In this document: one piece after another, positions 1 through 7,925 of the stretch | Layout of the letters: each line of letters begins with the position of its first letter | Position numbering within the stretch: the first letter of the stretch is position 1 | Position numbers and translations under genes: made by a program | Notes under the pieces: model-generated | Databases searched by the model: none | What the model was told of the DNA's origin: nothing | The model's input: the letters and a program-made list of their open reading frames with translations, nothing else | Assembly (NCBI GenBank): GCA_019417125.1 | Contig: DXVZ01000164.1 | Span: forward strand, 1 to 18,183 | DNA length: 18,183 nucleotides | Origin: Phascolarctobacterium sp. | GTDB taxonomy: Bacteria; Bacillota; Negativicutes; Acidaminococcales; Acidaminococcaceae | Direction: 5' to 3'

Positions 1-18
1 ATATTTTATTTAAAAATC
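1..18. other. Short 3' flank of miaA, nothing recognised
   Basis: These AT-rich bases follow the miaA stop on the minus strand. I see no hairpin or gene in what is visible. The operon may continue beyond the window edge; hfq often follows miaA in bacteria, but nothing here shows it. Confidence 0.3.
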
Positions 19-945
19 TTATTCAGTAAATTTTGCTTGGACTTTCTTTATCATCTCAGCCGTTACGCCAGCATAATCAGGCTGTTCCGGCAAGTCAAAC
101 CATTCGGCGTATGGCATTTTTTTATACCAGGTAAACTGCCGCTTGGCAAAGTTGCGTGTCGCCTGCTTAATTTTATCAACGGCAGTTGCTTCATCCCACT
201 CGCCTTTTAAATACAGCACCGTTTGCCGGTAGCCTATAGCCTGCATGGACTGCGCCGTTTCGGGCACGCCTTGTGCCAGCAGGCGGCGCGTTTCTTGCAC
301 CAGCCCCTGCGCCAGCATAATATCTACGCGGCGGTTTATGCGCTTATATAGCACGCCGCGCTCCATGCGCAGGCCGAACACCGCCGCATTATACGCCAGC
401 CCGCTGCCGCGCGAGTGCGAAATTGCTTCGCCGCTTTCAGCCGCTTCAATAGCGCGTATTACCCGGCGCGTATTGTTAATATCAATTTTACCAGCTTCCG
501 CCGGTGCGGATTTTACAAGCCGCGCGTATAACGCTTCCTTGCCATGCTGTGCCAAAAGCGCTTCCAACTCCGCACGCAGGGCGCTGTCCTCGCCCATGGA
601 GCTGAACTGGTAATCTTCAAGCAGTGCTTTAATGTACAGCCCGGTGCCGCCTACAATGATGGGCAGTTTGCCGCGCTCGGTAATTTCGTCAATCAGGCGT
701 TCTGCCTGCTGTTTAAAATCCACTACGTTAAACGAAGCGTCCGGCGGCAGAATATCCACCAAATGGTGCGGCACCAGCGCCAGTTCTTCCGGCGTTGGTT
801 TGGCGGTGCCGATATCCATACCGCGGTATACCAGCATTGAGTCGCCCGAGATAATTTCGCCGTCAAGCGCCTGCGCCAGCCCGATGCCGCAGTGGCTTTT
901 GCCGGTTGCCGTCGGGCCGAGGATGACGGCTATTTTCTTTTTCAT
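19..945 (-). CDS. miaA: tRNA dimethylallyltransferase MiaA
   Basis: This cytosolic enzyme transfers the dimethylallyl group to N6 of A37 in tRNAs that read UNN codons, producing i6A. At 308 residues it has the usual MiaA length and is complete. The N-terminus carries the P-loop GPTATGKS (residues 10-17), followed by the GDSMLVYRGMDIGTAKP substrate region (about 34-50), the VGGTGLY motif and a C-terminal RQFTWYKK segment typical of the family. The ATG overlaps the stop of the upstream methyltransferase gene by four bases (ATGA), which suggests translational coupling. It is the last gene of the miaB-mutS-mutL-methyltransferase-miaA run. MiaA makes the substrate that MiaB, the first gene of the same run, methylthiolates, so the two steps of ms2i6A synthesis bracket the mismatch repair genes. 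Confidence 0.97.
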   Translation of the reverse strand: MKKKIAVILGPTATGKSHCGIGLAQALDGEIISGDSMLVYRGMDIGTAKPTPEELALVPHHLVDILPPDASFNVVDFKQQAERLIDEITERGKLPIIVGGTGLYIKALLEDYQFSSMGEDSALRAELEALLAQHGKEALYARLVKSAPAEAGKIDINNTRRVIRAIEAAESGEAISHSRGSGLAYNAAVFGLRMERGVLYKRINRRVDIMLAQGLVQETRRLLAQGVPETAQSMQAIGYRQTVLYLKGEWDEATAVDKIKQATRNFAKRQFTWYKKMPYAEWFDLPEQPDYAGVTAEMIKKVQAKFTE

Positions 946-1721
946 TGCTCTCTCCTGATAATTCCGTATTTTACGCGGCTGTACCTGCCGCCCTGTATTT
1001 CCGTGCAGCCAAGGCTTTTTAGGTAGTCCTCGCTGCGTTCCTTTATTACTACGCGCGGTGCGGCTTTCAGCGCCAGGCTGATTGTTTTGGCGTCCAGCAG
1101 TTTTTCGTATGCCAAGGGGCGCAGTGGTTTCATATTCGCCGATGTTTTTACTCCGAAGCGGAACATCGGGTCAAAATAAACAACGTCAAAACTGTCCGGC
1201 GGCACAGCCCGCAAATAAGCCGCGGCTTCGGCGCGCACCACCCGTACCCTGCGCATAGCGGCGTCAACTTCCGCCCTGCCGCTTACATATGCCTGTAGCC
1301 CGCGCGCCACCGTAAATGCCAACAGCGGCGATGCTTCCACACCGGTAACTGTTCCCGCAGTGCCCACTGCGCAGCTTGCCACAATGGCGTCGCTGGCAAG
1401 CCCCAAAGTGCAGTCCAGCACTTTTTTGCCGGGCGTTAACGCCAGCGCTTCTATTAAATGGTCCGGCTCACCGGCGGCAATATGCTTTAGGCGCAAATCC
1501 GCCATGCTTGGGTGAAAAAAGAACCTGCCTTCTTCTGTAAACACTTGCGGGCCAAGTTTAGTAGCTACCAAAAGCGCGCCCACGTTATGCTTTTGGCACA
1601 ATTCTTCAAGGCTGCCGCTGCGCCCGCGCCGCAAATACGGCGCGCCAAAGCCCTGTGCCCAGGCGCGCGCCTGCCACTGTAAGCCGCTGTTGCGCCCTGC
1701 CGTTACCGCAAATTTAATCAT
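942..1721 (-). CDS. RsmJ-like class I SAM-dependent methyltransferase
   Basis: This is a 259-residue protein with a Rossmann-type methyltransferase core. Motif I is VLDCTLGLASDAI (about 101-113), an acidic residue ends the next strand (GVEAS, E129), and the catalytic-region motif is VVYFDPMF (about 180-187). The DPMF motif, the preceding GVEASPLLAFTVARGL stretch and the C-terminal VVIKERS segment resemble RsmJ (YhiQ, DUF548), which methylates N2 of G1516 in 16S rRNA in enterobacteria. The N-terminal 80 residues are less familiar to me, so I do not assign the exact target base. The gene overlaps mutL upstream and miaA downstream by four bases each. Its place inside a repair and RNA-modification operon fits an RNA methyltransferase, but the substrate is inference. 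Confidence 0.75.
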   Translation of the reverse strand: MIKFAVTAGRNSGLQWQARAWAQGFGAPYLRRGRSGSLEELCQKHNVGALLVATKLGPQVFTEEGRFFFHPSMADLRLKHIAAGEPDHLIEALALTPGKKVLDCTLGLASDAIVASCAVGTAGTVTGVEASPLLAFTVARGLQAYVSGRAEVDAAMRRVRVVRAEAAAYLRAVPPDSFDVVYFDPMFRFGVKTSANMKPLRPLAYEKLLDAKTISLALKAAPRVVIKERSEDYLKSLGCTEIQGGRYSRVKYGIIRREQ

Positions 1722-3652
1722 GTACGTTTAAACATTTTATAAAGCTCTGCCGAGCTGATTTCTATCATACACGGGCGTCCGTGCGGGCAGGTAAACGGGT
1801 GCTCCGTGTTGCACAAATCAATTATCAGCTGGCGCATCTGGCGCATGTTCAGCGCTTCGCCAGCCTTAATTGCCGCCTTGCACGCCATCATGTGCAGCAT
1901 GTTTTGGCGCAGGTCGCTGGCGCTAATGTTTTTCATCTCGCTCAGCATTTTGGTAATTTCGCGGATGAAGTCCTCCGCGCCGTCCGCCTTAATATCAGCC
2001 GGCAGGCTGGATACGCGCAGCATCGTTTCGCCCGCTGGCTCCACATCTACGCCCAGGCGCAAAAAGTCATCGCGGTGCTGCTCGATAATTTCCGTATCGT
2101 GCGCGGCAACGTCGATGTACAGCGGCATCAGCATCGTCTGCGCTGGTATATCGTTGTGCGCGTTGACGAATTTATCGTACAAAATGCGCTCGTGCGCGGC
2201 ATGCTGGTCAATCAAATACAGCGTATCCTCGCTTTGCGCGATGATAAAGGTTTTATCCACCTGCCCAATGGGCCAGATAGTTTCTGTTTCGTTGTTAGTA
2301 TCAGTAAAGCCGATGGCGTTATCGGCAACGCTGTCCTGCTTTTTAAACTCTTCGCGCACTTCGTTAATGGTGTACACCGGTTCCGTTTTCGGCGGTTTAT
2401 AGGTATATTCCGGCTCTTTCCAAACGGAAGGCTGCACGGGTTTAGGCTCCGCCTTAGGCGGCTGCGGTTTAAAAATGCCGTCATACACCGGCGCAGGCTG
2501 CGTATATTGGGGCGCTTGCTGAGTGCGCACAGGTTCCGCCGTTTCGTTTTTTGGCAGCGGCATATCGTCCGTAATAACGCCCTGCCCCACCGGTTTAAAC
2601 ACCGCCAGTTCGCTGTCAGGCAGCAAATCCAGCGCCTGCTGCGGTTTAGCGCTCATCGGGCGTGTCAGCGCGTCCGTCAGCGCTTTATACACGGCTTTGT
2701 ACACTACGCTGTCGTCGCTGAACTTTATCTCGCTTTTTTGCGGATGCACGTTAACATCAATGGTATGCGTATCTACTTTCACCATCAGCACGGCAAAGGG
2801 AAAGCCGCTTTTGGGAATCTGCGACTGATAGGCGTGGTCGATAGCTTTGCTCATCATACGGTTATTAATAATGCGCCCGTTAACCATAAAAGTCTGCCAC
2901 TGGCGCGTGCCTTTTAATAGCGTGGGCTTGCCGATATAGCCGCTGATTTTAATATCCGTGCCGGTAAAATCTACTTTTAAAAGCTCGCCGCTTACCTTTT
3001 TGCCGTACAGCGCGGTAATCGCATCAAACAGGCTGCCGTTGCCAGGCGTGCTTAAAACTTCTTTATCGTTGCTTGTCAGCTTAAAACGTACTTCCGGGCG
3101 CGAAAGCGCAAGGCGCGTCAACAGTTCGTTAATATAGCGCCCTTCCGTCGCGTTGGTACGCAAAAATTTGCGGCGCGCCGGTACGTTAAAAAACAGGTTT
3201 TCTACAATAACTGTTGTGCCCGCCTGCCCGCCGGTTTGCTGGCATTCGGTCTGGTCGCCGCCGTCAATGCGGATGCTGGTGGCAAATTCTTCATCCGCCG
3301 GGCGGGTTAACAGCTGAAAGTTGCTTACGGAAGCAATGCTCGGCAAAGCCTCGCCGCGGAAACCCAGCGTATGCAGGCTCATTAAATCTTCCGCCGCGCG
3401 GATTTTGCTGGTGGCGTGGCGCAGCACCGCAAGTTTGGCGTTGGCTTCCGTCATGCCGCTGCCGTTATCCGCCACGCGGATGTACTGCGTGCCGCCTTCA
3501 AAAATGGTTACTTCTATTTTATCCGCGCCTGCGTCAAGGGCGTTTTCTACAAGCTCCTTAACTACGGACGCGGGCTTTTCTACTACTTCGCCAGCCGCAA
3601 TCTGGTTGGCGGTGTTCTGGTCTAAAAGCTTTACTTCTGCGCCTGCGGTCAT
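1718..3652 (-). CDS. mutL: DNA mismatch repair protein MutL (endonuclease type)
   Basis: MutL couples mismatch recognition by MutS to strand incision. The 644-residue protein starts with a GHKL ATPase domain: ELVENALDAGA (33-43), DNGSGM (62-67), ATSKI (80-84) and GFRGEAL (97-103). A proline-, glutamine- and lysine-rich linker spans roughly residues 340-450. The C-terminal domain has the nicking endonuclease motif DQHAAHERILYD (482-493), the ACKAAIKAGE motif near 590 and CPHGRP (622-627), which together form the metal site of MutL homologues in organisms lacking MutH. Strand incision is therefore predicted to be intrinsic to this MutL. Its ATG overlaps the mutS stop by four bases and lies behind a GGAGGTG ribosome binding site inside mutS. 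Confidence 0.98.
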   Translation of the reverse strand: MTAGAEVKLLDQNTANQIAAGEVVEKPASVVKELVENALDAGADKIEVTIFEGGTQYIRVADNGSGMTEANAKLAVLRHATSKIRAAEDLMSLHTLGFRGEALPSIASVSNFQLLTRPADEEFATSIRIDGGDQTECQQTGGQAGTTVIVENLFFNVPARRKFLRTNATEGRYINELLTRLALSRPEVRFKLTSNDKEVLSTPGNGSLFDAITALYGKKVSGELLKVDFTGTDIKISGYIGKPTLLKGTRQWQTFMVNGRIINNRMMSKAIDHAYQSQIPKSGFPFAVLMVKVDTHTIDVNVHPQKSEIKFSDDSVVYKAVYKALTDALTRPMSAKPQQALDLLPDSELAVFKPVGQGVITDDMPLPKNETAEPVRTQQAPQYTQPAPVYDGIFKPQPPKAEPKPVQPSVWKEPEYTYKPPKTEPVYTINEVREEFKKQDSVADNAIGFTDTNNETETIWPIGQVDKTFIIAQSEDTLYLIDQHAAHERILYDKFVNAHNDIPAQTMLMPLYIDVAAHDTEIIEQHRDDFLRLGVDVEPAGETMLRVSSLPADIKADGAEDFIREITKMLSEMKNISASDLRQNMLHMMACKAAIKAGEALNMRQMRQLIIDLCNTEHPFTCPHGRPCMIEISSAELYKMFKRT

Positions 3653-6231
3653 AAAGCACCTCCTTCGCGCTTAGCCTCCTCCTGCAATTTATACAGCGTG
3701 TTCATCGCCTCTATCGGCGTCATGCTCATAACGTCCATATTGGCAAGCCGCTGCTGCAAAGCGCTGCCAAACAGCGAGCCCATCATGCCAGAATCACTCG
3801 CTGGTGCGGGCTGCGCCTGTTTCGGCTGTTCGCTGTCGTATTCCTTTAAAAATTCGTTGGCGCGATCCAAAACTTTTTTGGGCAAACCCGCCAAACGCGC
3901 AACGTGCACGCCATAGCTTTTATCGCTGCCGCCGCGCACAATACGGCGCAAAAATACAATGTCGTTGCCGCGTTCTTTAACGGCGACGCTGTAATTTTTT
4001 ACGCCCTCCATCGTGTTTTCCAGCTCAATCAGCTGGTGGTAATGCGTGGCAAACAACGTTTTAGCCTTAATCTTTTCGTGAATGTATTCCATCACGGCGC
4101 GGGCAATGCTCATGCCGTCAAAAGTGCTGGTGCCGCGCCCCACTTCGTCTAAAATAATCAAGCTGTTTTTGGTGGCGTATTTTAAAATCTGCGCCACTTC
4201 GTTCATCTCTACCATAAAGGTGCTCTGCCCCGTGGCAAGGTCATCGCTGGCGCCCACGCGCGTAAAAATTTTATCCACCGGGCAAATGCTTGCCTGCCGC
4301 GCAGGGATGAAGCTGCCCATTTGCGTCATCAGCGTAAGCAGCGCTACCTGGCGCATATAGGTTGATTTACCAGCCATGTTCGGCCCGGTAATGATAATCA
4401 TGCGCTCGTCCGTGCTGTTTAAGTTGGTGTCGTTGGGCACAAAAATATCGCGCTCCAAAAGGCGCTCCACAACGGGGTGACGGCCGTCCAAAATGCGTAT
4501 TTCGCTGCGGCTGTTAAGTTCCGGCTTAATGTAGTTATATTTAAAAGCCGCCTCCGCCAGCGATGCCAGCACGTCAATATTCGCCAGCGCGCGCGCCGTC
4601 TGCTGAATCTCCGGTATTTTGGCGCGTATCTGCTCGCGCAGTTTGTTAAAAATATAGTATTCAAGCTGCTCAATTTTTTCTTTGGCGCTTAAAATTTTGT
4701 TTTCAAAATCTTTAAGTTCCGGCACAATGTAACGCTCGGCGTTGACGAGTGTTTGCTTGCGCACAAAATAATCCGGCACGGCAGCCGATTGTCCCTTGCT
4801 GACTTCTATATAATAACCGAAAACTTTGTTGTAGCCTACTTTCAGCGTTTTAATGCCGGTTTCGTCCTTAATGCGCTGCTCAAAGTTCTGCATCCATGTT
4901 TTGTTATCGCTGGCAATGCTGTGCAGTTCGTCCAGTTCCATATCGTAACCGCTGCGTATCATACCGCCCTCGCGGACAGAAAACGGCGGTTCATCTACAA
5001 TCGCCGCTGCAAGCGTATCGTAAATTTCCTGGTGCAGGTGTATGCCCCCGGCGAGATGCGTAAGCAGGCGGCTTGAAGCGTTGTTCAGCAGATCCTTAAC
5101 GCCCGGCAAAACGGCAAGCGAACTGCGCAGGGCAACAAGGTCGCGCGCATTAGCGCTGCCCACTTCGATACGGGAGATAATGCGTTCCAGGTCGAAAACC
5201 TTTTTCATTTCTTCTTCCAGCCCGGTGCGCAGCTGCAAATTTTCAACCAGTTCTTTTACCGCCTGCTGGCGGGCGCTAATCTGCGCCAAATCCAAAAGCG
5301 GGCATTCAATCCAGCTGCGCAGTTTGCGTGCGCCCATGCTGGTAACGGTAAAATCCAAAACGTCAAGCAGCGTGCCGCGTTTGCTGCCGTCGCGCATGTT
5401 CTTTACAAGCTCCAAATTGCGGATAGCGGCAGCGTCAAGGTTCATAAATTTTTCAGTCGCAATGCGCGTTAACCGGTTGATATGCGTTAAATCTGCCTTA
5501 ACAGTGCTATGCAAATAACGCAGCATGTGTTCCGCAGCGCTGCGCACCAAAGCGTCATTAGCGTATTCGCTGTCCGGGAAATGCACGTCAAAATAAGCAG
5601 CGTTTTCGTTTTCTTCCTGGTAAAAGCTCAGCGCGCAGTCAGGCAGTTTGGCTTTCAGCCATTCTTCCAGCTTGTCCCAGTTTTCAATGCCGCTGTACAC
5701 CACAACTTCCGCCGGCTGCATACGGAACAGCTGCTCCTCTGCGGCGCTCAGCATTTCGCTGCCCTCGCCGGTAAACCACTGGCATTCGCCGGTCGAAATA
5801 TCTGCCGCCACCAGGCACAAACGCGCGCCCTCCTGCTGCAAAAACGCCAAAAAACGGTTGTGCTTATCGTCCAAAAGCTGCTCGCTTAACGCGGTGCCCG
5901 GCGTAATAATTTTAATAACCTTGCGTTCCACAATGCCTTTGGCAAGTTTGGGGTCCTCCACCTGCTCGCAAATGGCAATGCGGTAGCCCTTTTTAATAAG
6001 CTTGGCAATGTAGCCGTCCACGCTGTGGTAGGGCACGCCGCACATAGGTATGCGTTCTTCCAGCCCGCCCGCGCGCCCGGTAAGCGTAATATTCAGTTCG
6101 CGCGACGCCGTTAAAGCGTCATCAAAAAACATTTCGTAAAAATCGCCTAAACGGAAAAACAGCAGCTCATCCTGATGCTGGCGTTTAACCTCAAGATACT
6201 GCTGCACCATCGGCGTATAGTTTGCAGCCAT
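3649..6231 (-). CDS. mutS: DNA mismatch repair protein MutS
   Basis: MutS is the mismatch-recognition ATPase. The protein is full length for the family at 860 residues. The N-terminal mismatch-binding motif GDFYEMF (29-35) contains the Phe-X-Glu pair that wedges into the mispair. The ATPase domain has Walker A TGPNMAGKST (615-624), Walker B with signature DEVGRGTST (695-703) and the downstream FATHYHQL histidine switch. The last 60 residues are a glutamine- and alanine-rich linker followed by a short helical tail, as in other MutS dimers and tetramers. The ATG directly follows the miaB stop with no gap, and the ribosome binding site (AGGACAGG) lies inside the end of miaB. Confidence 0.98.
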   Translation of the reverse strand: MAANYTPMVQQYLEVKRQHQDELLFFRLGDFYEMFFDDALTASRELNITLTGRAGGLEERIPMCGVPYHSVDGYIAKLIKKGYRIAICEQVEDPKLAKGIVERKVIKIITPGTALSEQLLDDKHNRFLAFLQQEGARLCLVAADISTGECQWFTGEGSEMLSAAEEQLFRMQPAEVVVYSGIENWDKLEEWLKAKLPDCALSFYQEENENAAYFDVHFPDSEYANDALVRSAAEHMLRYLHSTVKADLTHINRLTRIATEKFMNLDAAAIRNLELVKNMRDGSKRGTLLDVLDFTVTSMGARKLRSWIECPLLDLAQISARQQAVKELVENLQLRTGLEEEMKKVFDLERIISRIEVGSANARDLVALRSSLAVLPGVKDLLNNASSRLLTHLAGGIHLHQEIYDTLAAAIVDEPPFSVREGGMIRSGYDMELDELHSIASDNKTWMQNFEQRIKDETGIKTLKVGYNKVFGYYIEVSKGQSAAVPDYFVRKQTLVNAERYIVPELKDFENKILSAKEKIEQLEYYIFNKLREQIRAKIPEIQQTARALANIDVLASLAEAAFKYNYIKPELNSRSEIRILDGRHPVVERLLERDIFVPNDTNLNSTDERMIIITGPNMAGKSTYMRQVALLTLMTQMGSFIPARQASICPVDKIFTRVGASDDLATGQSTFMVEMNEVAQILKYATKNSLIILDEVGRGTSTFDGMSIARAVMEYIHEKIKAKTLFATHYHQLIELENTMEGVKNYSVAVKERGNDIVFLRRIVRGGSDKSYGVHVARLAGLPKKVLDRANEFLKEYDSEQPKQAQPAPASDSGMMGSLFGSALQQRLANMDVMSMTPIEAMNTLYKLQEEAKREGGAL

Positions 6232-7584
6232 TTATTCCGCCTGTCCTTTCACAAGCCAAGTCTGCGCGTTGCAGATTTTTACGTTAACCTTTTGCCCTGC
6301 GGTAAAAGTGCGCCCTTCCGTGGGCCACAGCACCAATTTATTGGTGCGCGTCCTGCCGCACCACACGCCGGCGTTGTTCTGGCTCGGACCTTCAGCAAGC
6401 ACCTCGTAAGTTTTGCCAACCATTTCCTGGTTGCGCGCAAGGCTGTTTTCATTCTGCGCCGCCATTAAACGGTTCAGGCGCGCTTTCTTCACGTCCAGCG
6501 GCACCTGCCCTTCCATTTTGGCGGCAGGCGTACCGCTGCGTTTGCTGTAAATAAAGGTGTAGGCAGCGTCAAAGCCTACCTCTTTCACCAGCGACAGCGT
6601 GTCCTCAAAATCCTCCTCCGTTTCACCGGGAAAGCCTACAATAATATCGGTTGTAATCGCGGCGTCCGGCACATAGCGGCGAATCATTGCCACTAAATCA
6701 AGATACTGTTCGCGCGTGTAACCGCGGTTCATCAGCTTTAAAATACGGCTGCTGCCCGCCTGGAACGGAATATGGAAGTTTTCGCACACATGCCCGCATT
6801 CCGCAACGGCGCGGATAACGTCCTCGCCCATATCGCGCGGATGGCTCGTCATATAGCGGATGCGCTCCACGCCCGGCACTTCGTTTACGCGGCGCAGCAG
6901 TTTGGCAAACATGCCTTTACCGCCAAAATCCTTACCGTAAGAATTTACGTTTTGCCCCAGCAGCGTAAACTCTTTGTAGCCTTTGGCGACTGCCTGCTCC
7001 ACTTCTTCCACAATATTTTCGATACTGCGGCTGCGCTCGCGCCCGCGTACATACGGCACAATACAGTAGGTGCAAAAATTATTGCAGCCGTACATAATAG
7101 GTATCCACGCCGAAAAACCGCTCTGGCGCACGCGGCTGCCCTCAAACTCGCTGCCTGAGATTGCCATATCGTCGTAAATGCGGCCGCCTTTTTCGGACAA
7201 AAAGCCCAGCAAAATCTCTTTAAAACTGTTAACATGTGCCGTGCCAATTAAAAGGTCAATCTGCGGATGCTTTTTAATCAGCTTTTCGCCGTCTTTCTGC
7301 GCCATGCAGCCCGCCACGCAGATAATCTGCCCCGGGTGGTTTTCTTTAACGCGCTTCAGTTCGCCAATCTTGCCCAAAATGCGCTTTTCCGCACTCTCGC
7401 GCACGCAGCAGGTGTTTACTACTACAACGTCGGCGTTGTGAAAATCATCCGCCTTGGCGTAACCCAAATCCTCCAGCTGGCCGGCGTAATGCTCAGCGTC
7501 GCTCTCGTTCATCTGGCAGCCATAATTAAGGATAAAATAACTTTTTCCCTCGCCCGGCTTTGCAGTATTTTTATCTAAAATCAT
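6232..7584 (-). CDS. miaB: tRNA-2-methylthio-N6-dimethylallyladenosine synthase MiaB
   Basis: This radical SAM enzyme adds the methylthio group at C2 of i6A37 in tRNA. Counting from the ATG at 7584 (450 residues), the N-terminal UPF0004 domain has its three cluster cysteines at C23 (YGCQMN), C59 (NTCC) and C93 (AGCMAQ). The radical SAM CxxxCxxC motif is C167, C171 and C174 (GCNNFCTYC). The C-terminus is a TRAM domain with a TNKLVLWP-like strand. I chose this ATG because GGAGG lies five to six bases upstream; the in-frame TTG four codons earlier overlaps the ribosome binding site itself. It is the first gene of the repair and modification operon, and the promoter at 7613-7642 probably drives the whole run. 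Confidence 0.97.
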   Translation of the reverse strand: MILDKNTAKPGEGKSYFILNYGCQMNESDAEHYAGQLEDLGYAKADDFHNADVVVVNTCCVRESAEKRILGKIGELKRVKENHPGQIICVAGCMAQKDGEKLIKKHPQIDLLIGTAHVNSFKEILLGFLSEKGGRIYDDMAISGSEFEGSRVRQSGFSAWIPIMYGCNNFCTYCIVPYVRGRERSRSIENIVEEVEQAVAKGYKEFTLLGQNVNSYGKDFGGKGMFAKLLRRVNEVPGVERIRYMTSHPRDMGEDVIRAVAECGHVCENFHIPFQAGSSRILKLMNRGYTREQYLDLVAMIRRYVPDAAITTDIIVGFPGETEEDFEDTLSLVKEVGFDAAYTFIYSKRSGTPAAKMEGQVPLDVKKARLNRLMAAQNENSLARNQEMVGKTYEVLAEGPSQNNAGVWCGRTRTNKLVLWPTEGRTFTAGQKVNVKICNAQTWLVKGQAE

Positions 7585-7612
7585 ACTTACCTCCAAAAAT
7601 CTTTAATAATAA

Positions 7613-7642
7613 ATTATACCATAAATTTACAGCATTCAGCAA
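7613..7642 (-). promoter_or_regulatory. Promoter of the miaB-mutS-mutL-miaA operon
   Basis: On the minus strand there is a perfect TATAAT (7618-7613) preceded by TGG, giving an extended -10. A weak TTGCTG -35 (7642-7637) sits at 18 bp. The predicted start lies about 20-25 bases upstream of the miaB ATG. It is divergent from the plus-strand small-RNA promoter at 7702-7729. Confidence 0.65.
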
Positions 7643-7701
7643 TTTTTGCAGTAAGCCTACGCTAATTTTATGTAGAAATTATAATTTAATTATAGCACAA
7701 A

Positions 7702-7729
7702 TTGACTTTTACGCTATGTTTGTTATAAT
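7702..7729 (+). promoter_or_regulatory. Strong plus-strand promoter for the putative antitoxin RNA
   Basis: The sequence reads TTGACT (7702-7707), a 16-bp spacer and TATAAT (7724-7729), with TGT just before the -10 (extended -10). This is the best consensus promoter on the plus strand in the window. No plus-strand protein gene follows, only a short transcript ending at a hairpin with a T6 tail. Predicted transcription start is about 7736. Confidence 0.72.
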
Positions 7730-7735
7730 AATTAT

Positions 7736-7842
7736 AGAAAAACAAACGGCTGCCGATAGACGGTTAGCCGCAAAATTGAAAAGTTATTATAAGTAACAAC
7801 CGCCCAAGTTTGCTAGGCTCCGGCGGTTGTTACTGTTTTTTA
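7736..7842 (+). ncRNA. Putative cis-antisense antitoxin small RNA (about 107 nt)
   Basis: A small RNA is inferred from the promoter at 7702-7729 and the intrinsic terminator at 7793-7841. Its 5' half can form a hairpin at 7747-7770: CGGCT pairs with AGCCG, and an inner CCG pairs with CGG around an ATAGA loop. Its 3' end covers the last 13 bases of the 31-codon ORF on the other strand plus all of that gene's terminator, so the two transcripts overlap tail to tail by roughly 50 nt. This layout matches type I antitoxins such as RatA, SR4 and RNA II of the par locus. I see no ORF with a ribosome binding site in it. Transcription and function are inferred; the promoter, hairpin and overlap are seen. 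Confidence 0.6.
7793..7841 (+). terminator. Shared terminator hairpin of the toxin and antitoxin transcripts
   Basis: A perfect 12-bp stem (GTAACAACCGCC at 7793-7804 with GGCGGTTGTTAC at 7822-7833) encloses a 17-nt loop. On the plus strand it is followed by CTG... and T6 (7836-7841), a strong intrinsic terminator. On the minus strand the tail is less U-rich (ACTTATAATAACTTTT), so toxin-strand termination is probably weaker. The stop codon of the 31-codon ORF lies inside the stem. Confidence 0.8.
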
Positions 7843-7925
7843 GCGTAGTCTTTTCCGAGGGCATAGCCTAAGGAAAAGACTGTTATTGTGTAACCAATAA
7901 TGGTTAGTAAATCAATAACATCCAT
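7830..7925 (-). CDS. Putative type I toxin: 31-residue hydrophobic peptide
   Basis: A 31-codon ORF begins MDVIDLLTII and ends ALGKDYAKKQ. It has a near-perfect ribosome binding site (AGGAGGGG, 7938-7931) with seven bases between AGGAGG and the ATG. The peptide has two early acidic residues (D2, D5), one hydrophobic segment (about residues 6-24, rich in Leu, Ile, Val, Thr and Gly) and a charged, lysine-rich tail. This is the general build of small membrane-acting type I toxins and holin-like peptides (Fst, TxpA, BsrG). It has its own consensus promoter, a long structured leader and a stop codon embedded in a terminator shared with a convergent small RNA. I do not recognise the exact family. 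It could instead be a small membrane regulator. The gene call is fairly secure; toxicity is inferred from architecture. Confidence 0.65.
   Translation of the reverse strand: MDVIDLLTIIGYTITVFSLGYALGKDYAKKQ

Noticed and set aside
1781..2917. A 378-codon open frame on the plus strand
   Set aside because: It lies wholly antisense to mutL, has a low-complexity His/Arg/Phe-rich composition typical of a shadow frame and no ribosome binding site; the mutL frame carries all conserved motifs.
7560..7796. A plus-strand 78-codon open frame across the miaB promoter and small RNA
   Set aside because: It crosses the plus-strand promoter and starts inside miaB antisense without a ribosome binding site; it has no coding character.
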